Shown here piece by piece: positions 45,346 through 55,940 of a DNA stretch of 64,000 bases; the first letter of the stretch is position 1, and each line of letters begins with the position of its first letter. The notes beneath the pieces are model-generated. The model made no database searches. It had not been told where the DNA came from and worked only from the letters and a program-made list of their open reading frames with translations. The position numbers were made by a program, and so were the translations under genes. The stretch comes from Macrocystis pyrifera (lineage: Eukaryota; Sar; Phaeophyceae; Laminariales; Laminariaceae), in contig JASSKH010000026.1 in NCBI GenBank assembly GCA_031763025.1, positions 6,012,429-6,076,428 on the forward strand, written 5' to 3'.

Positions 45346-46570
45346 TTTGAGTTCCGAGTCAATTTTTTTCTTGCGTGTACTATTTTCTGGGCTGCACCCG
45401 CAGCAACTTCCTAGCCTCAACGAATCAATGCCATCCGCTCGTGGCCACGCTTTCTTTCCGTTTGCCCCCCTGATAAAGTCGACTTCTGACGATGGTCCAC
45501 GAAAGGCCTATTTTGTACAGTAGCAAAAGATGAGAGCCTTATCCCCTATAGTAGTATAATACGATTACGTTATGATACTGCTTTGTATGAGGTTGAAAGC
45601 CCGGTAATTACCTGGGTTCAGTCACTGGGAACGTATTTGTAGTACTTGGAAGGCGTATCTTAGATGGAAAACCACGGTTTTCCAGAGGCGCACGAGCTTG
45701 GTCTCAGTCTCCGCGTGCACGAAAGGAATAAAACTGCTCTTGATCCATAGCTAAGCAAGCAACACTCGTGAGTACCAACGATTACCGACTTAAAAGGCAG
45801 ACCTGTCCAGGGATACAAAGTGTCCCGCATGCTCGAGTTCCTTACCGCGTTCGACTACACTCTCGACTACCGCAAGGGCAGCGCCAACGGAAATGCTGAC
45901 TTTCCCTCCCGTTTGCCAGAGCCCGCCACAGAACACGACCGCAGTGGGTCCAGCTGCCTCAACCCCGTCGAGGACGGTGGTATCTTCCTCATCCGAGCCT
46001 GCGGGCTTCGCACTCGCTCTTCGCCGACCCCTGGTGTCGGTTTGGGTGGGCTGGTGTCCCGCAGTGAAAGTGCCGTCTTGGGTGGGCTACCTCTCGCCTC
46101 TTCGGATTTTCGCGATTTTCGCACACACGGGCCACGTATGAGGATTGACGATCTCTCTGCTCCCACCACCCAAACGGCAGCGGTGGGGTGGAACGTGCAA
46201 ACCACACGATGGCCCAGATGTTGGCAATGGTCGTCAACGAGCTCCAAAACAACTGGGATGAACAGCTCCCTCACGTCGAATTTGCGTACAACAATTCCGT
46301 CAGTGCCGCCACGGGTCTGGCTCCCAACGAGGTACATATGGGTCGGCTCCCACGCCTCCCACTCACGATTTTCGAACGTGCTGGAGTCGCCGGCCACCAG
46401 AGCTCGACCTGCGACCACCTCGCCTACTGCGACTTGGCGACGGACCGCCAGCAGCGCGCGTAAGATATCGTTCGAGAACACCACGCCCCCACTGTCGCTC
46501 GCGTGAACCGCCTCAATTCCGCCTCTCCGACGCTCTGCGTCCGGTCCCCAAATTTGACGTTGGTGGTTGG

Positions 46571-47554
46571 GTGTGGGTGTACAATACGGCGGCCACCATC
46601 CGCCGGTGCGCGAAACCAGACTCGGACGCCAAGGTCCTCAAGGCCAAACTCTCACTCAACTGGATGGGCCCCTACAAAATTCTCGCAGTTGGCCCCTCCT
46701 CCTCAGCGGACACCCCGGATGGATCTCCTCTCGGAGCAAAGCTCCTGCATTTGGATCTTCCTTCCGATATGCCCGGCGCTGAGGCTCGCCGGCGCGTATC
46801 TGTTCAACGCTGCAAGCCCTGTGCCAACCCCCACGACCGTGGCGACATGCCGAATTATTTGCCGGCGGGGTTGACGCAATGCGTGCTCAATAATTTCTCC
46901 AAGAAATCCCCTCCGTACCACGTCACCGAGGACGACGTTTCGACCCCTCTTGAACGACTCGAAGTAGAAAAGATTACTGGACATCCATCGGTTAGAGGTC
47001 GAGGTGGCGTCATCGCGGTGATGTACGAGACGCACTGGAAGGAACTATCCCGGCCATCATGGGAACGGGAAATGGACCTTCAGCTTTCTCGCCACGCAAT
47101 TTTGCGCTACTGGGCCGGCACCCCGAACCAACACCGCCAAACCAACCGCCTGTACCGCCGAACGAGAATTGGCGCGGCACAACGGGAGCTTTCTCGGAGT
47201 AACGGCGAGCGGTTGCTGGCACCCGGCTATGGTTGCGTATCGCACGCCGATTGGCTCCGCCGATACAGCAACACTGTACTTCCCAACGGGGCCCACTTTT
47301 GGTACAACAAGGGTGACGACGGTCTGTGGTGGCTCGGAAAAATCAGCGCAACCACACCGACGGATGCAGTATATTTGGTTCGATTTTTGGACGACCCGGG
47401 ACCAATCAAGCTTCCTCTTTCTCCGGCGCACTACACGACTTCGACGAGAGCTGTACGAGGTTCTTGGTGTCTGCAAATTCACTTGGCTAGCACGTTTACA
47501 CGGGGGGTCCAGCGTAACGTAGATGAATCTCGAGGTGCCGCCGTGGATAGCTGA
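46571..47554 (+). pseudogene. Chromovirus integrase C-terminus with chromodomain
   Basis: A 327-codon stretch. Near residues 20-40 is a LNWMGPYKILAVGP block typical of the C-terminal integrase domain. Around residues 130-180 LEVEKITGHPSVRGRGG...SWEREMDLQ...LRYWAG has the chromodomain pattern. The rest (HFWYNKGDDGLWWLGKI) is a small unknown module. Part of a fossil element. Confidence 0.75.
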
Positions 47555-48118
47555 TTTTCGCTTCTTGACCGCCCTCGTTATTTATTTATTTTTTGTCGTC
47601 TTCCTGGACCTTGGGGGATGAATTTTTGTCTGCCCGATATGTTTCTGGTGTGTTTTTTTTTTTTTTTTGGACTGGGTTGGGCATGTGTTTTTGCGTATTC
47701 TGTCCTGCCTACCCCCCCCGCTCAGTGTTGGGACTGGTCTGGGCACTCGGCCGCTCAATTGCGGCCCAGGACGCGCTTTCAGAGTCGTGGACTGGGTTTA
47801 GGTGGTTCTTGCCGTGTTCCGTGTATTTTTTATTTTCGTTCCCGTACTCACTTTTCGCTTTTCCGTGCATCTTCCTCGCCTCCCCCCCCGTGCGGGCGGC
47901 ATGGCGATGGCTTTCATCGACGATTTCCTCCTGCCCCTTAAGGCTAAGTCTTCCCTTTATTTTTTTAACGTACTTTGCCGGCTTCGTTGCCTCGCCGTTC
48001 AGAGGTGTGGGAGTGGGTTTTGAGGAGCCGTATCTTCGACTCATGTTCTAGTTCGTGGAATCGGGGTTTCCACGAATTTCCCATAATTCTGCATATACGG
48101 CTCATCAGAGTGGGCTAG

Positions 48119-48395
48119 TGTTATGATACTGCTTTGTATAAGGTTGAAAGCCCGGTAATTACCTGGGTTCAGTCACTGAGAACGTATTTGTAGTACTTGG
48201 AAGGCGTATCTTAGATGGAAAACCAGGGTTTTCCAGAGGCGCACGAGCTTGGTCTCAGTCTCCGCGTGCATGAAAGGAATAAAACTGCTCTTCTTCTATA
48301 GCTAAGCAAGCAACACACGTGAGTACCAACGATTACCGACTTAAAAGGCAGACCTGTCCGGGGATACAAAGTGTCCCGCATGTTTGATCTTAACA
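48119..48395 (+). repeat. 3' LTR of the chromovirus, 277 bp
   Basis: TGTTATGATACTG...GATCTTAACA, canonical TG...CA with a 5-bp inverted end TGTTA/TAACA. Related copies at 6846-7125, 7424-7620, 9717-9808 and 45569-45831. Confidence 0.85.
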
Positions 48396-48689
48396 ATTAC
48401 GTAAAATAGTGATTTTTTCTTCTCGTTTTAGGGATTTTTTGTTTCACGTATAACATAGTAATACTGCAACATAATTGCAAAACCAAGCGTCGTGCCGTCG
48501 GCATGATACCTCCTATTCGTACAGCAGCAGTAGTAGATACTCGTACGTATGAGCAGAGCTTTAAAAAGTTGACGCACCTGCCCGTGTGTACTGCTGTTGC
48601 GCGACCGCTGCACAACTATTTGAGCACTGCTGTATAAGTACCTGGTATATATTACGGCACAACCTCGCTCCGTTTTGCGTTTTGGTACC

Positions 48690-48905
48690 TCGTACACATT
48701 GCGCTCGTTGTGCCTTTTGCAAAATGTCCCGTCATATGCTGCCCGTTTTGAAAATTCGTTGTGCGCCTTTCGCAAAATGAACCGGCATGCTGCTGCCCGT
48801 TTTGAAAACACGTTGTTCCTTTTGCAAAAAGAACTGGCATGCTGCCCGTTTTGACAACTCGATGTGTTCTTTGTTAAATGCACCGACATGCTGCTCGTTT
48901 TGAAA
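48690..48905. repeat. ~48-bp tandem repeat with GCATGC core, left arm
   Basis: Units of AAAACGGGCAGCATGCCGGT plus TTTTGCAAAAGG(A/C)(A/G)CAAC (minus strand) repeat about four times. Mirror set at 53840-54030. Frames through it carry the same peptide again and again, an effect of the repeat. Confidence 0.75.
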
Positions 48906-49395
48906 TTCTAACCCTGCATACATCATCGCGTGCGGTGCTGCTGCACACCTACACTCATATGCTGCGCAAATGTTGGAACATTTTTAGTCAAGTACGTTGC
49001 GTGAATGGTGACAATTGTCCCCGCACGATGTCGTTTACTACCGACTTGCTGTGCAAATTAATGTTGATTTTGTATCGGCATACTGCGCAAATGATTGATT
49101 TTGTATCGGTAAGCTTCGCAATTTGAATAATAACATTCCGGCGCGAACATAATTTTATTTTTTATTTCTTATTTTTTATTTATTCATTTATTTTTTTTTG
49201 AGTGACGTGCAACATTCGGTTTCCGGTCTTATCTTCTCAGGTCTACGAATTTCATACTAGTAATAGCACCTTTACACCGTACCTACAACATAGTAGACAC
49301 GCAACATTTCCCAACAATGTACTCACACGGTGCAGGTTTTTTGTTTTTGTACTTTCTTTGCCACGTGTAGTACATGAATAAAAAAATCTGCTTTC

Positions 49396-49948
49396 TATTG
49401 ATAATTATCCTTGCATGTGGCAGAGGCAAGCACTTCAATCGATGTTAACCGACTGGTAAAGCATGAGCTTCGAGCTCGAAAGAGCTGATGATGAAAGAGA
49501 TGGCACTCCAAGGCCTTGTCGTTGATTATTGCGGTCTCGCAGAGGAGACAGGTGGGGGAGAGAAGGAGAGTGGGCGAGTGTGCGTTGTGCACGTGTGTCG
49601 CATCTCGATCTAGAACTCAAAACAAAAATACTGCAGAGGGACCCCGGACCCTCGAAATGCAGTGTAACCTCAAAACTAAAACAAGCAAAACTCGGGAGAA
49701 CTCAGCCTGTTTTTCGGGGTTCTACAGTTCCACCGCGTACTGAACCGTAACAAGTAATCCCGCATTCTGAACAAACTGCTACTCGTATGACAGCTCAGTG
49801 TACTGTTGTACTCTACGAACTATATCAACAGATGACTAGCTATGTCCCGACAGCGAACCGATAGGCTACTGACTACTGTTATTGTTGTTGTGTAGCAACT
49901 GACTACTGCCAACGCTGCTGTTGCGTAACAACGTAGCTATCCTTAATA
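49396..49948 (-). mobile_element. Solo LTR, TATT...AATA ends, 5-bp target duplication
   Basis: 553 bp from TATTGATAATTATCC to CTATCCTTAATA with CTTTC at 49391-49395 and 49949-49953. The end type and the word TATCCTTAATA link it to the LTR family of the 22-28 kb element. The undisturbed site (CTGCTTTCAAGCG) is present in the right palindrome arm near 51910. A solo LTR is what recombination between two LTRs leaves behind. Confidence 0.85.
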
Positions 49949-50184
49949 CTTTCAAGCGCATTGGTAACACCCGCTTCGCCCCTCGTCTCTTTGATACGGA
50001 GAAAACACTCTGTACCTATCTTTCGACCTGGATTCATACTGATAAACTTGGGCAAACACAGACGAAGTGCTGCCCAAATTGGTCTGATACCACCCAGCGA
50101 GCCATGCGTGAATACCACTAGTTCGATTCTAACCTGGCTCAGCATGCCAGAAAACCGTATAGTTATTTTCTCGTCGAGTACTAT

Positions 50185-50368
50185 GAGGTAGCGAGTCTAG
50201 ACAGGTCTAGAACACCGCGTAGTTATTTACTCGTCGGGTTCTAAAAGGTAGCGCACGCATCTCCCCTGTGCCGCATGAGGTAGCGAGTCTAGACAGGTCT
50301 AGAACACCGCGCAGTTATTTACTCGTCGGGTTCTAAAAGGTGGCGCACGCACCTCCCCCGTGCCGCAT
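50185..50368. repeat. Tandem duplication, 2 x 92 bp
   Basis: Units at 50185-50276 and 50277-50368 (GAGGTAGCGAGTCTAGACAG ... GTGCCGCAT). The right palindrome arm has one unit (about 51585-51680). Confidence 0.85.
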
Positions 50369-50385
50369 ATCTCTGTTTTGTTTTT

Positions 50386-50985
50386 TTGTTTAGTTTCTCT
50401 ATTTTTTATTTTATTTTTTTTTTACTTTTTATTTTTCTCTTCCTCTCATGCATCTCTTTTTCCTGGATTGGCTTCTCGGTGATTTTAGTCTCCACAGCTT
50501 CGAAGCCGCTACCGCTCCAGCTGTGTTTCCTCGCCTTCTACTTTTTGAGGTTGGATGTACTCCGCTCTACCCTTCTCTGCTCCAGTGCCAGCGTTACTCC
50601 TCAACCCACCCTGCCACCCAGCAACACCGTGGACACCTCCAACAACTCTCGCAGCGAACGGTATGCTGCCCGCACGTCACGTGCTCCTGAGGCGCGCAAG
50701 GGGGGAACCCCAGACATCGAGGACACATTGGGCGAGATGACAACGTTGTTCGTGACCAAAGAAGAATCTCCGTCGACGGAGGAGATCTTGGATGGGGCCC
50801 TTCCTAAGCCCAAAACAGAACAAAAGACGGCAGGTGCCGACCTTCCCGCCGCGGTTGCCGAACGTGATGCTGCTCGTGACGCCGAGTTTGCCAAACGCGA
50901 GGCTACCCGTGACGCCGTGTTCACCAAACGCGACGTTATCCTTCGCCATCTCGCGAAAGCTAACGCGGAGTTAGTGAGGAGTTAG
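50386..50985 (+). CDS. Unidentified protein, left copy at the palindrome centre
   Basis: A 199-codon frame running towards the dyad. After a hydrophobic N-terminal 40 residues (probably translated T-rich DNA, so the true start may be later) it is hydrophilic, with SNNSRSERYAARTSRAPEARKG, then an acidic part (IEDTLGEM...EESPSTEEILDG). It ends with a heptad-like AERDAARDAEFAKREATRDA repeat that suggests a coiled coil. It resembles the N-terminus of some retroelement gag proteins, but I cannot name it. It has a nearly identical mirror copy at 50971-51426. Confidence 0.4.
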   Translation: MFSFSIFYFIFFLLFIFLFLSCISFSWIGFSVILVSTASKPLPLQLCFLAFYFLRLDVLRSTLLCSSASVTPQPTLPPSNTVDTSNNSRSERYAARTSRAPEARKGGTPDIEDTLGEMTTLFVTKEESPSTEEILDGALPKPKTEQKTAGADLPAAVAERDAARDAEFAKREATRDAVFTKRDVILRHLAKANAELVRS

Positions 50986-51426
50986 TGAGCTCACTAACTC
51001 CGCGTTAGCTTCGGCGAGATGGCGAAGGATAACGTCGCGTTTGGTGAACACGGCGTCACGGGCAGCCTCGCGTTTGGCAAACTCGGCGTCACGAGCAGCA
51101 TCACGTTCGGCAACCGCGGCGGGAAGGTCGGCACCCGCCGTCTTTTGTTCTGCTTTGGGCTTAGGAATGGCCCCATCCAAGATCTCCTCCGTCGACGGAG
51201 ATTCTTCTTTGGTCACGAACAACGTCGCCATCTCGCCCAATGTGTCCTCGATGTCTGGGGTTCCCCCCTCGCGCGCCTCAGGAGCACGTGACGTGCGGGC
51301 AGCGTATACCGTTCGCTGCGAGAGTTGTTGGAGGTGTCCATGGTGTTGCTGGGTGGCAGGGTGAGTTGAGGAGTAACGCTGGCACTGGAGCAGAGAAGGG
51401 TAGAGCGGAGTACACCCAAACCTCAA
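50971..51426 (-). CDS. Unidentified protein, right copy at the palindrome centre
   Basis: A 151-codon mirror copy of the left frame, also running towards the centre, with the same ERDAARDAEFAKREAARDA coiled-coil-like stretch. Frame conservation between the arms (mostly single substitutions, no breaks in about 140 codons) is mild evidence that it was coding when the arms were last identical. Confidence 0.4.
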   Translation of the reverse strand: MRFGCTPLYPSLLQCQRYSSTHPATQQHHGHLQQLSQRTVYAARTSRAPEAREGGTPDIEDTLGEMATLFVTKEESPSTEEILDGAIPKPKAEQKTAGADLPAAVAERDAARDAEFAKREAARDAVFTKRDVILRHLAEANAELVSSLTPH

Positions 51427-52163
51427 AGTAGAAGGCGAGGAAACACAGCTGGAGCGGTAGCGGTTTCGAAGCTGTGGAGACTAAAATCACCGAGAAGCCA
51501 ATCCAGGAAAAAGAGATGCGTGATAAGAATAAAAAAATAAGAAATAAAAAATAAAGAAACTAAGCAAGAAAACAAGAGATATGCGGCACGGGGGAGGTGC
51601 GTGCGCTACCTTTTAGAACCCGACGATTAAATAACTACGAAGTTTTCTAGACCTGTCTAGACTCGCTACTTATGATAGTACTCGACGATAAAAATAACTA
51701 CACACGTTTTTTCTGGCATGAGCCAGGTTGGAATCAAACTACTAGTGGTATTCACGCATGGCTGGCTGGGTGGTATCTGACCAATTTAGGCAGCACTTTG
51801 TCTGTGTTTGCCCAAGTTTGTCGGTAAGAAACCAGGTCGAAAGATAGGTGCAGAGTGTTTTCTCTGTATCAAAGAGACGAGGGGCGAAGCGGGTGTTTCC
51901 AATGTCCGCTTGAAAGCAGAAAAAAATTAAACAAGTACTACACGTGGCAAAGAAAGCAAAATAAAAAAACCTGCACCGTGTGGGTACATTGTTGGGAAAT
52001 GTTGCGTATCTACAGCAGTACTATGTTGTAGGTATGTAAAGAATGGTGCTTATTACTAGCATGAAATTCGTATACCTGAGAAAATAAAACCGGAAATCGA
52101 ATGTTATACATCACGCAAAAAAAAAAAAAATGAATAAATAATATGTATTTTTTATTATTTTTA

Positions 52164-52575
52164 AGGGCCCCCATCTTATCGAGGACTTTTGGTCCTTTCA
52201 ATTTGGTTCGATTTTTTTTTTTTCTAATTTAATTTGCATCTGATTGGCCGTAGAGTGACTATCGGCGTCCCCGGTGGCTTGGTAGGTGGTCCGCGAGCCT
52301 ATCAAGATCAATTTCGTGAGTTCGAGTCTCACCGAGTGCATGCTCATAGGGACTTTTTCTTGCATAAAATTGATTAGCGGAAAGCGCGAGAGCGTGAGTT
52401 AGCTGTACATTCGATGAAAATCGACGAGCAGTGGGAATGCTGAACCCTATGCGCGATAAAAACTAAAAGCACGTACCGGGGGGGAGAAGGGATGACACCT
52501 GTGACCACGGCTTGTCCAGAAGATCGTCGAGGGTAAAACCTCCTACGAGTGGGCTGGAAAGTAAAAGTGATGATG

Positions 52576-52608
<33 letters not shown>

Positions 52609-53396
52609 TGAACGACCAGGCAGGATTCGAAGGGGCAAATTAGAAAAAATCAATTTGAGCGAAACGTCTGTTGGGACTTTTTTCGTGCGATTTTTCTAAT
52701 TTCAATTTCGAATTTGGGAGTTGATCAGCCTTAATGTAGCATGTTCATGGTGGGTCAACACCTCCGGTGGAGTCTGGGGTGATTCTTGGCCGCTTCGGTG
52801 ACCACCGTCGAGGCGATAACACGCGAACCTCAACGACTGGCGACCGGAGCAATAGCCGCGCCCACGGCCACAGACCATATCACATCGTACCCCGGCGGAG
52901 GCGCCTCAAAAGAAATCATGGCGGCCGCAAGCCCAATCTTTCGGCCCGCTCGATCGGCCAACCATCACGAAAACCGAGCAAACCAGCAAAAAAACAAAAA
53001 AACAGAGGATACGCTCGAGACCTCGATAGCTGCACCACCGTTGCTGTTCCGCACGTGGCGCTTGAGGGCTCCCTCCGCCCACCCGAGACACCCTGAGAGT
53101 GATAGCTTCCTATCCTGCGCCCCACCAAAAAGAAAAAAATGCTGGCGGCGCCGCGCACGTGACAACGCAAACCTTCACTCTCGTCCACGCTCGTCGCTGT
53201 TTGTCGGCTGGGCGTTGTGTGACGCGCTGCGTTATTCCAGGTTGTTTCGATTTCATTTTTTGTTTGACAATGAATGCGCCGTTTCCCGATAGGATACAAA
53301 CACGTTTTTTTTTTTCGAAATCAAATTAAAATTCATTGGAATTGAAATTTTATTTCCACATAACGAAATTTAGTGTTCCCCGTTAAGATGGGCTCT
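52164..53396. mobile_element. Putative non-autonomous DNA transposon, ~1.23 kb
   Basis: Present only in the right palindrome arm. Ends AGGGCCCCCATCTTATCG and (reverse) AGAGCCCATCTTAACGG form short imperfect TIRs. Flanks are low-complexity, so the target duplication is unreadable. It carries a SINE (52264-52605). Frames at 52767-53299 on both strands are unrecognised. Confidence 0.5.
52264..52605 (+). mobile_element. tRNA-derived SINE, best full-length copy (S12)
   Basis: A box TGGCTTGGTAGG at 52275-52286, B box AGTTCGAGTCT at 52319-52329, spaced as in a tRNA gene. Body to 52575, then a 30-base A tail. GAGTGA before the head (52251) and after the tail (52606) is a possible target duplication. 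Nested in the TIR element. Confidence 0.92.
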
Positions 53397-53414
53397 AATA
53401 AATAAATGAATAAA

Positions 53415-53462
<48 letters not shown>

Positions 53463-53588
53463 TTTAAAAAAAATGAATAAATAAATAAATGAATAAATAA
53501 AAAATAAAAAATGCAAAAAAAATAATAAAAAAATGAATAAATGAATGAAAATAAATAAATAAAAATATGTATCTATAAAAAAATAATT
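53415..53588. repeat. (AAT)n and AATAAA-type low complexity
   Basis: (AAT)n at 53415-53462, then AATAAATGAATA-like DNA. The left arm has a shorter AT-rich counterpart near 49140-49200. Confidence 0.85.
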
Positions 53589-53839
53589 ATGTTCTCGCCG
53601 GAATGTTATTATTCAAATTGCGTAGCTTACCGATATAAAATCATAAAACCAATCATTTGCGCAGCATGCCGATACAAAATCAACATTTGCACAGCAAGTC
53701 GGTAGTAAACGACATCGTGTGGGCACAGAGTCGTCACCATTCACGCAACGTACTTGACTAAAAATGTTCCAACATTTGCGCAGCATATGAGTGTAGGTGT
53801 GCAGGAGCACCGCACGCGATGGTGTATGCAGGGATAGAA

Positions 53840-54030
53840 TTTCAAAACGAGCAGCATGCCGGTGCATTCAACAAAAAACACATCGAGTTTTCAAAACGGG
53901 CAGCATGCCGGTTCCTTTTGCAAAAGGAACAACGTGTTTTCAAAACGGGCGGCATGCCGGTTCATTTTGCGAAAGGCGCACAACGAATTTTCAAAACGGG
54001 CAGCATATGACGGGACATTTTGCAAAAGGT
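53840..54030. repeat. ~48-bp tandem repeat with GCATGC core, right arm
   Basis: Mirror of 48690-48905, with small unit-to-unit differences between the arms. Confidence 0.75.
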
Positions 54031-54287
54031 ACAACGAGCGCAATCAATGTGTACGAGGCACCAAACGCAAAACGGAGCGAGGTTGTGCCGTAATATATAC
54101 CAGGTACTTACACAGCAGTGCTCAAATAGTTGTGCAGCGGTCGCGCAACAGCAGTACACACGGGCAGGTGCGTCAACTTTTTAAAGCACTGCTCATCCGT
54201 ACGAGTATCTACTACTGCTGCTGTACGAATAGGAGGTATCATGTCGACGGCACGACGCTTGGTTGCAATTATGTTGCAGTATTACTA

Positions 54288-54364
54288 TTACGGGGGACCA
54301 TACGCGTAGTAAATACATAGGTTTTATCTATACCATAGGTCCTATTAACTATGGACTCCGGTAA
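54288..54364. mobile_element. TA-flanked MITE, copy 5 (shortened)
   Basis: 77 bp, TTACGGGGGACCATA ... CTATGGACTCCGGTAA, TA on both sides. The empty site is in the left palindrome arm (AACATAGTAATACTGC near 48448). Confidence 0.88.
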
Positions 54365-54938
54365 TATGTTGCACCTGAAACAAAAAATCCCTAAAACGAG
54401 AAGAAAAAATCACTACGTAATCGTACTATACTACTATGGGGGATAAGGCTCTCATCTTTTGCTACTGCTGTACAAAATAGGCCTTTCGTGGACCATCGCC
54501 AGAAGTCGACTTTATCAGGGGGGCGATCGCACCGGCTCAAACGTAAAGAAAGCGGGGCTACGAGCGGATGGCATTGATTCGTTGAGGCTACTGCTGTGAC
54601 AAGACTATGAAGCTGCTGCGGGTGCAGCCCAAAAACTAGTAGTACACGCAAGAAAAAAATTGACTCGGAACTCAAAAATGGAAAGCCTATCATCATGCTC
54701 ACAGGGTAACAGCCGTAGAGGGTAGAAGATGCCTGTGAGAAGCAGGCTCGTCCACAGTAGCTCAGCGGTGACCAGTCCTACCCGACGTCGCCAAATGTGA
54801 AATGGGGGGCAGAGATATATTCCAGTGCCAAGCTGGTAAGGGGCACAGGAATGTCGGTGCAAGGTAAAGCACGCTCGTTGTAGTTCACGAACTTCTTGTT
54901 AATGCTCCTCAAGTGAGTTGAGAGGAAGGGAGAGAACT

Positions 54939-55444
54939 CGAGTAAGCGATAGTGGGCTTCGCCAGAAACACAGCTCAGCCCAGACGTCGATCAAAACCGA
55001 GCCTACACCTATTGTAGATACAGCGGTCTATCGGGACGTTGTCATACAGAAGGTCCCCAGACTTACAACATAATGTTCCGTGGCTGGTGGGCAAAGGGGA
55101 TTTCTGCTCCACTGAATATTCCCTAAGAGCTATGTACAACTATATAATATTCACCTGCAGATATCATATTCGTCTACAGGTATGTCTGGTATCTGCAAAG
55201 AGTTATGTGCAACCATGCAAGGATCCGCATACAGGGTATATGCTTCCGATACAATGGATGTGCTACTCCATCATAAACACACCGCGCTGAAGAGATTTTT
55301 GATGTGCGAGTTGCAGTTCGCGAGATGCGAGATATGGACATTGTTCGTATTACTTGCGGAGGCGTTGTTGCATAGGGATTTAAACTGCCTATAGTAAAAG
55401 CTGCCCATAGTAAAATTCATATAAATTAGTATTTAGACTAACTA
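54939..55444. other. No gene recognised
   Basis: Short frames only. No repeat recognised. Confidence 0.4.
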
Positions 55445-55940
55445 TTAAGGGAAAAATTTGAAGGGGTCCCAGAAATGGCATTTTTTGCCGAAAACCCGCG
55501 ATTTACTCGACGGGACTGTCAAAAACACCGGTAGACTTCTCAAGATGCTCCCCTTACTTAGTTCTCCTCGAGCTTTCTCGAGCACTTTTCCATTTATCCA
55601 GAGTCAGTCGTAGTTGGACTGTTCGTCAATATTTCCAGTTCTGAGGACATCGCGATTTTTCATCAAAAATCCTTGAAGATCCACTATTTCTGGCCCCAGT
55701 TCTGACCAACAGAACAGCGTTATTTCTGACCCTCCAGAGAAAAGTGATTGGCTGCTCCAAAATTTAAATTAGAACTCTGCCAAAAATTAAATTAGGAATC
55801 TGGAGAAACGGGAAATTGTTCCTGAAAGCTCGCAAAAAACTACGGGGAGCATTTTGAGGAGTCTATCGGTGTTTTTGACTTTCCCGCCGAGTAAAGCGCG
55901 CATATTCGGCCTAAAACCCCAGTTCTGAGGGCTCAGAAAT
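55445..55940. repeat. Inverted-repeat element, ~60-100-bp arms
   Basis: 55502-55555 (TTTACTCGACGGGACTGTCA ... AAGATGCTCCCC) mirrors 55838-55892 (GGGGAGCATTTTGAGGAGTC ... CGCCGAGTAAA). Weaker pairing continues outward through GCCGAAAA / GGCCTAAAA. AT-rich, non-coding, MITE-like. Confidence 0.65.

Larger units (their letters stand above)
45569..48395 (+). mobile_element. Ty3 chromovirus, reduced, with LTRs and target duplication
   Basis: LTR-like repeats at 45569-45831 and 48119-48395 and ATTAC on both outer sides (45564-45568, 48396-48400). Between them are the end of RNase H (near 45830-45930), an integrase part (46188-46463) and a chromodomain-containing C-terminal region (46571-47554), followed by a 3' untranslated region. 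gag, protease and reverse transcriptase are absent, and the coding part is broken. The empty site is preserved near 54405 in the opposite palindrome arm. Confidence 0.88.
45059..54938. repeat. Large palindrome, dyad at 50989/50990
   Basis: The left arm (45059-50989) and right arm (50990-54938) are reverse complements once insertions are set aside. The core arm is about 2.55-2.65 kb. Matching points outward from the centre: the 50386-50985 and 50971-51426 frames, GGTAACACCCGCTTCGCC, TACTACACGTGGCAAAGAAAG, the GGGCAGCATGCCGG tandem repeat, GGTACAACGAGCG, and the CTCACTTGAGGAGCATTAA outer end. Left-only insertions: chromovirus piece 45569-48395, solo LTR 49396-49948 and a 92-bp tandem copy. Right-only: TIR element 52164-53396 with its SINE, and a MITE at 54288-54364. 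Confidence 0.88.
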
